A stretch of DNA of 64,000 nucleotides from Flavobacterium agrisoli. Lineage in GTDB: Bacteria > Bacteroidota > Bacteroidia > Flavobacteriales > Flavobacteriaceae. A program made the position numbers and the translations under genes. Under the pieces are notes generated by a model. That model was not told the DNA's origin, did no database searches, and saw nothing but the letters and a program-made list of their open reading frames with translations. The stretch spans positions 46,754 through 110,753 of the forward strand of contig NZ_JAEHFV010000008.1 of NCBI RefSeq assembly GCF_016522065.1. Reading direction: 5' to 3'. Each line of letters opens with the position of its first letter. The stretch's first letter is position 1. Below are positions 63,920-64,000 of the stretch, piece by piece.

Positions 63920-64000
63920 TGCCAACGTCAGACTGTGAAAAAACGCCACCGCCTGCAAAACAAATATAGATTTTTATTTATCTCATAGGGATAAAAATCG
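63920..64000 (-). repeat. Probable fourth, divergent attC-like repeat (cut by window end)
   Basis: TGCCAAC at 63920 matches the boundary of repeat C and its complement starts the cassette at 63167. The sequence after AACGT differs from A-C, but a stem of GATTTTTAT and ATAAAAATC (63969-64000 region) could be its variable tip. The rest is beyond the window. Confidence 0.4.

Noticed and set aside
1..64000. tRNA or rRNA genes
   Set aside because: No cloverleaf, CCA end or conserved rRNA segment was recognised on reading either strand.

Overview
The window comes from the chromosome of a flavobacterium (Bacteroidota, Flavobacterium-like). The evidence is AT-rich DNA, promoters with the Bacteroidota -7 motif TAnnTTTG, no Shine-Dalgarno sequences, and typical families (TonB-dependent receptor, DUF2490, PepSY-like, DUF3109, glycine-rich RRM protein). 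No rRNA, tRNA or CRISPR was found.

Layout. 1-11100 is a phosphate-acquisition region: a TonB receptor cut by the window edge, a PhoB/PhoR-type pair, an OprO/OprP porin, pstS, pstCAB and phoU. The receptor, porin and pstS promoters share a two-times-11-bp repeat exactly 14 nt upstream of the -7 element, a candidate flavobacterial Pho box. PstC carries an insert resembling part of PstS. 11100-24000 is housekeeping and membrane genes: a glycosyltransferase, a giant outer-membrane protein, aspartate kinase, GNAT, TerB-like, HupE/UreJ-like, dCMP deaminase, S41 protease, a compact FAD protein, MarC and DUF3109. 23689-36300 holds nrdB/nrdA, a ribosome hibernation factor, an ammonium transporter, trmB, LysE-type and alkyltransferase-like proteins, an L,D-transpeptidase, Mrp, a NifU-like protein and ferredoxin. 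36300-46300 holds an MscS channel, a two-component system beside PepSY and DUF2490 envelope genes, acyl-CoA dehydrogenase, trmN6, rimM-rpsP and an RRM protein. 46490-51400 holds two overlapping lipoprotein genes and a TPR lipoprotein. 51660-57200 is a leucine operon on the minus strand (leuC, a four-helix-bundle insertion, leuD, a leuA-type gene, leuB), preceded by a possible Val/Ile/Leu-rich leader peptide.

The accessory end, 60169-64000, is the most unusual part. It has an intact RNase HI gene whose only plausible start is ATA, then a truncated IS110 transposase, then a cassette array. Three repeats of 126-127 bp, plus the beginning of a fourth, separate three compact toxin-antitoxin modules (MazEF-, MntA/HepT- and HigBA-type), all on the minus strand, each ending within about 15 bp of a repeat. 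The repeats fold like integron attC sites, and the first bases of each cassette are complementary to the start of the next repeat, as in true integron cassettes. No integrase lies in the window. I read this as an integron-like or attC-only cassette array in a phylum where integrons are rarely reported.
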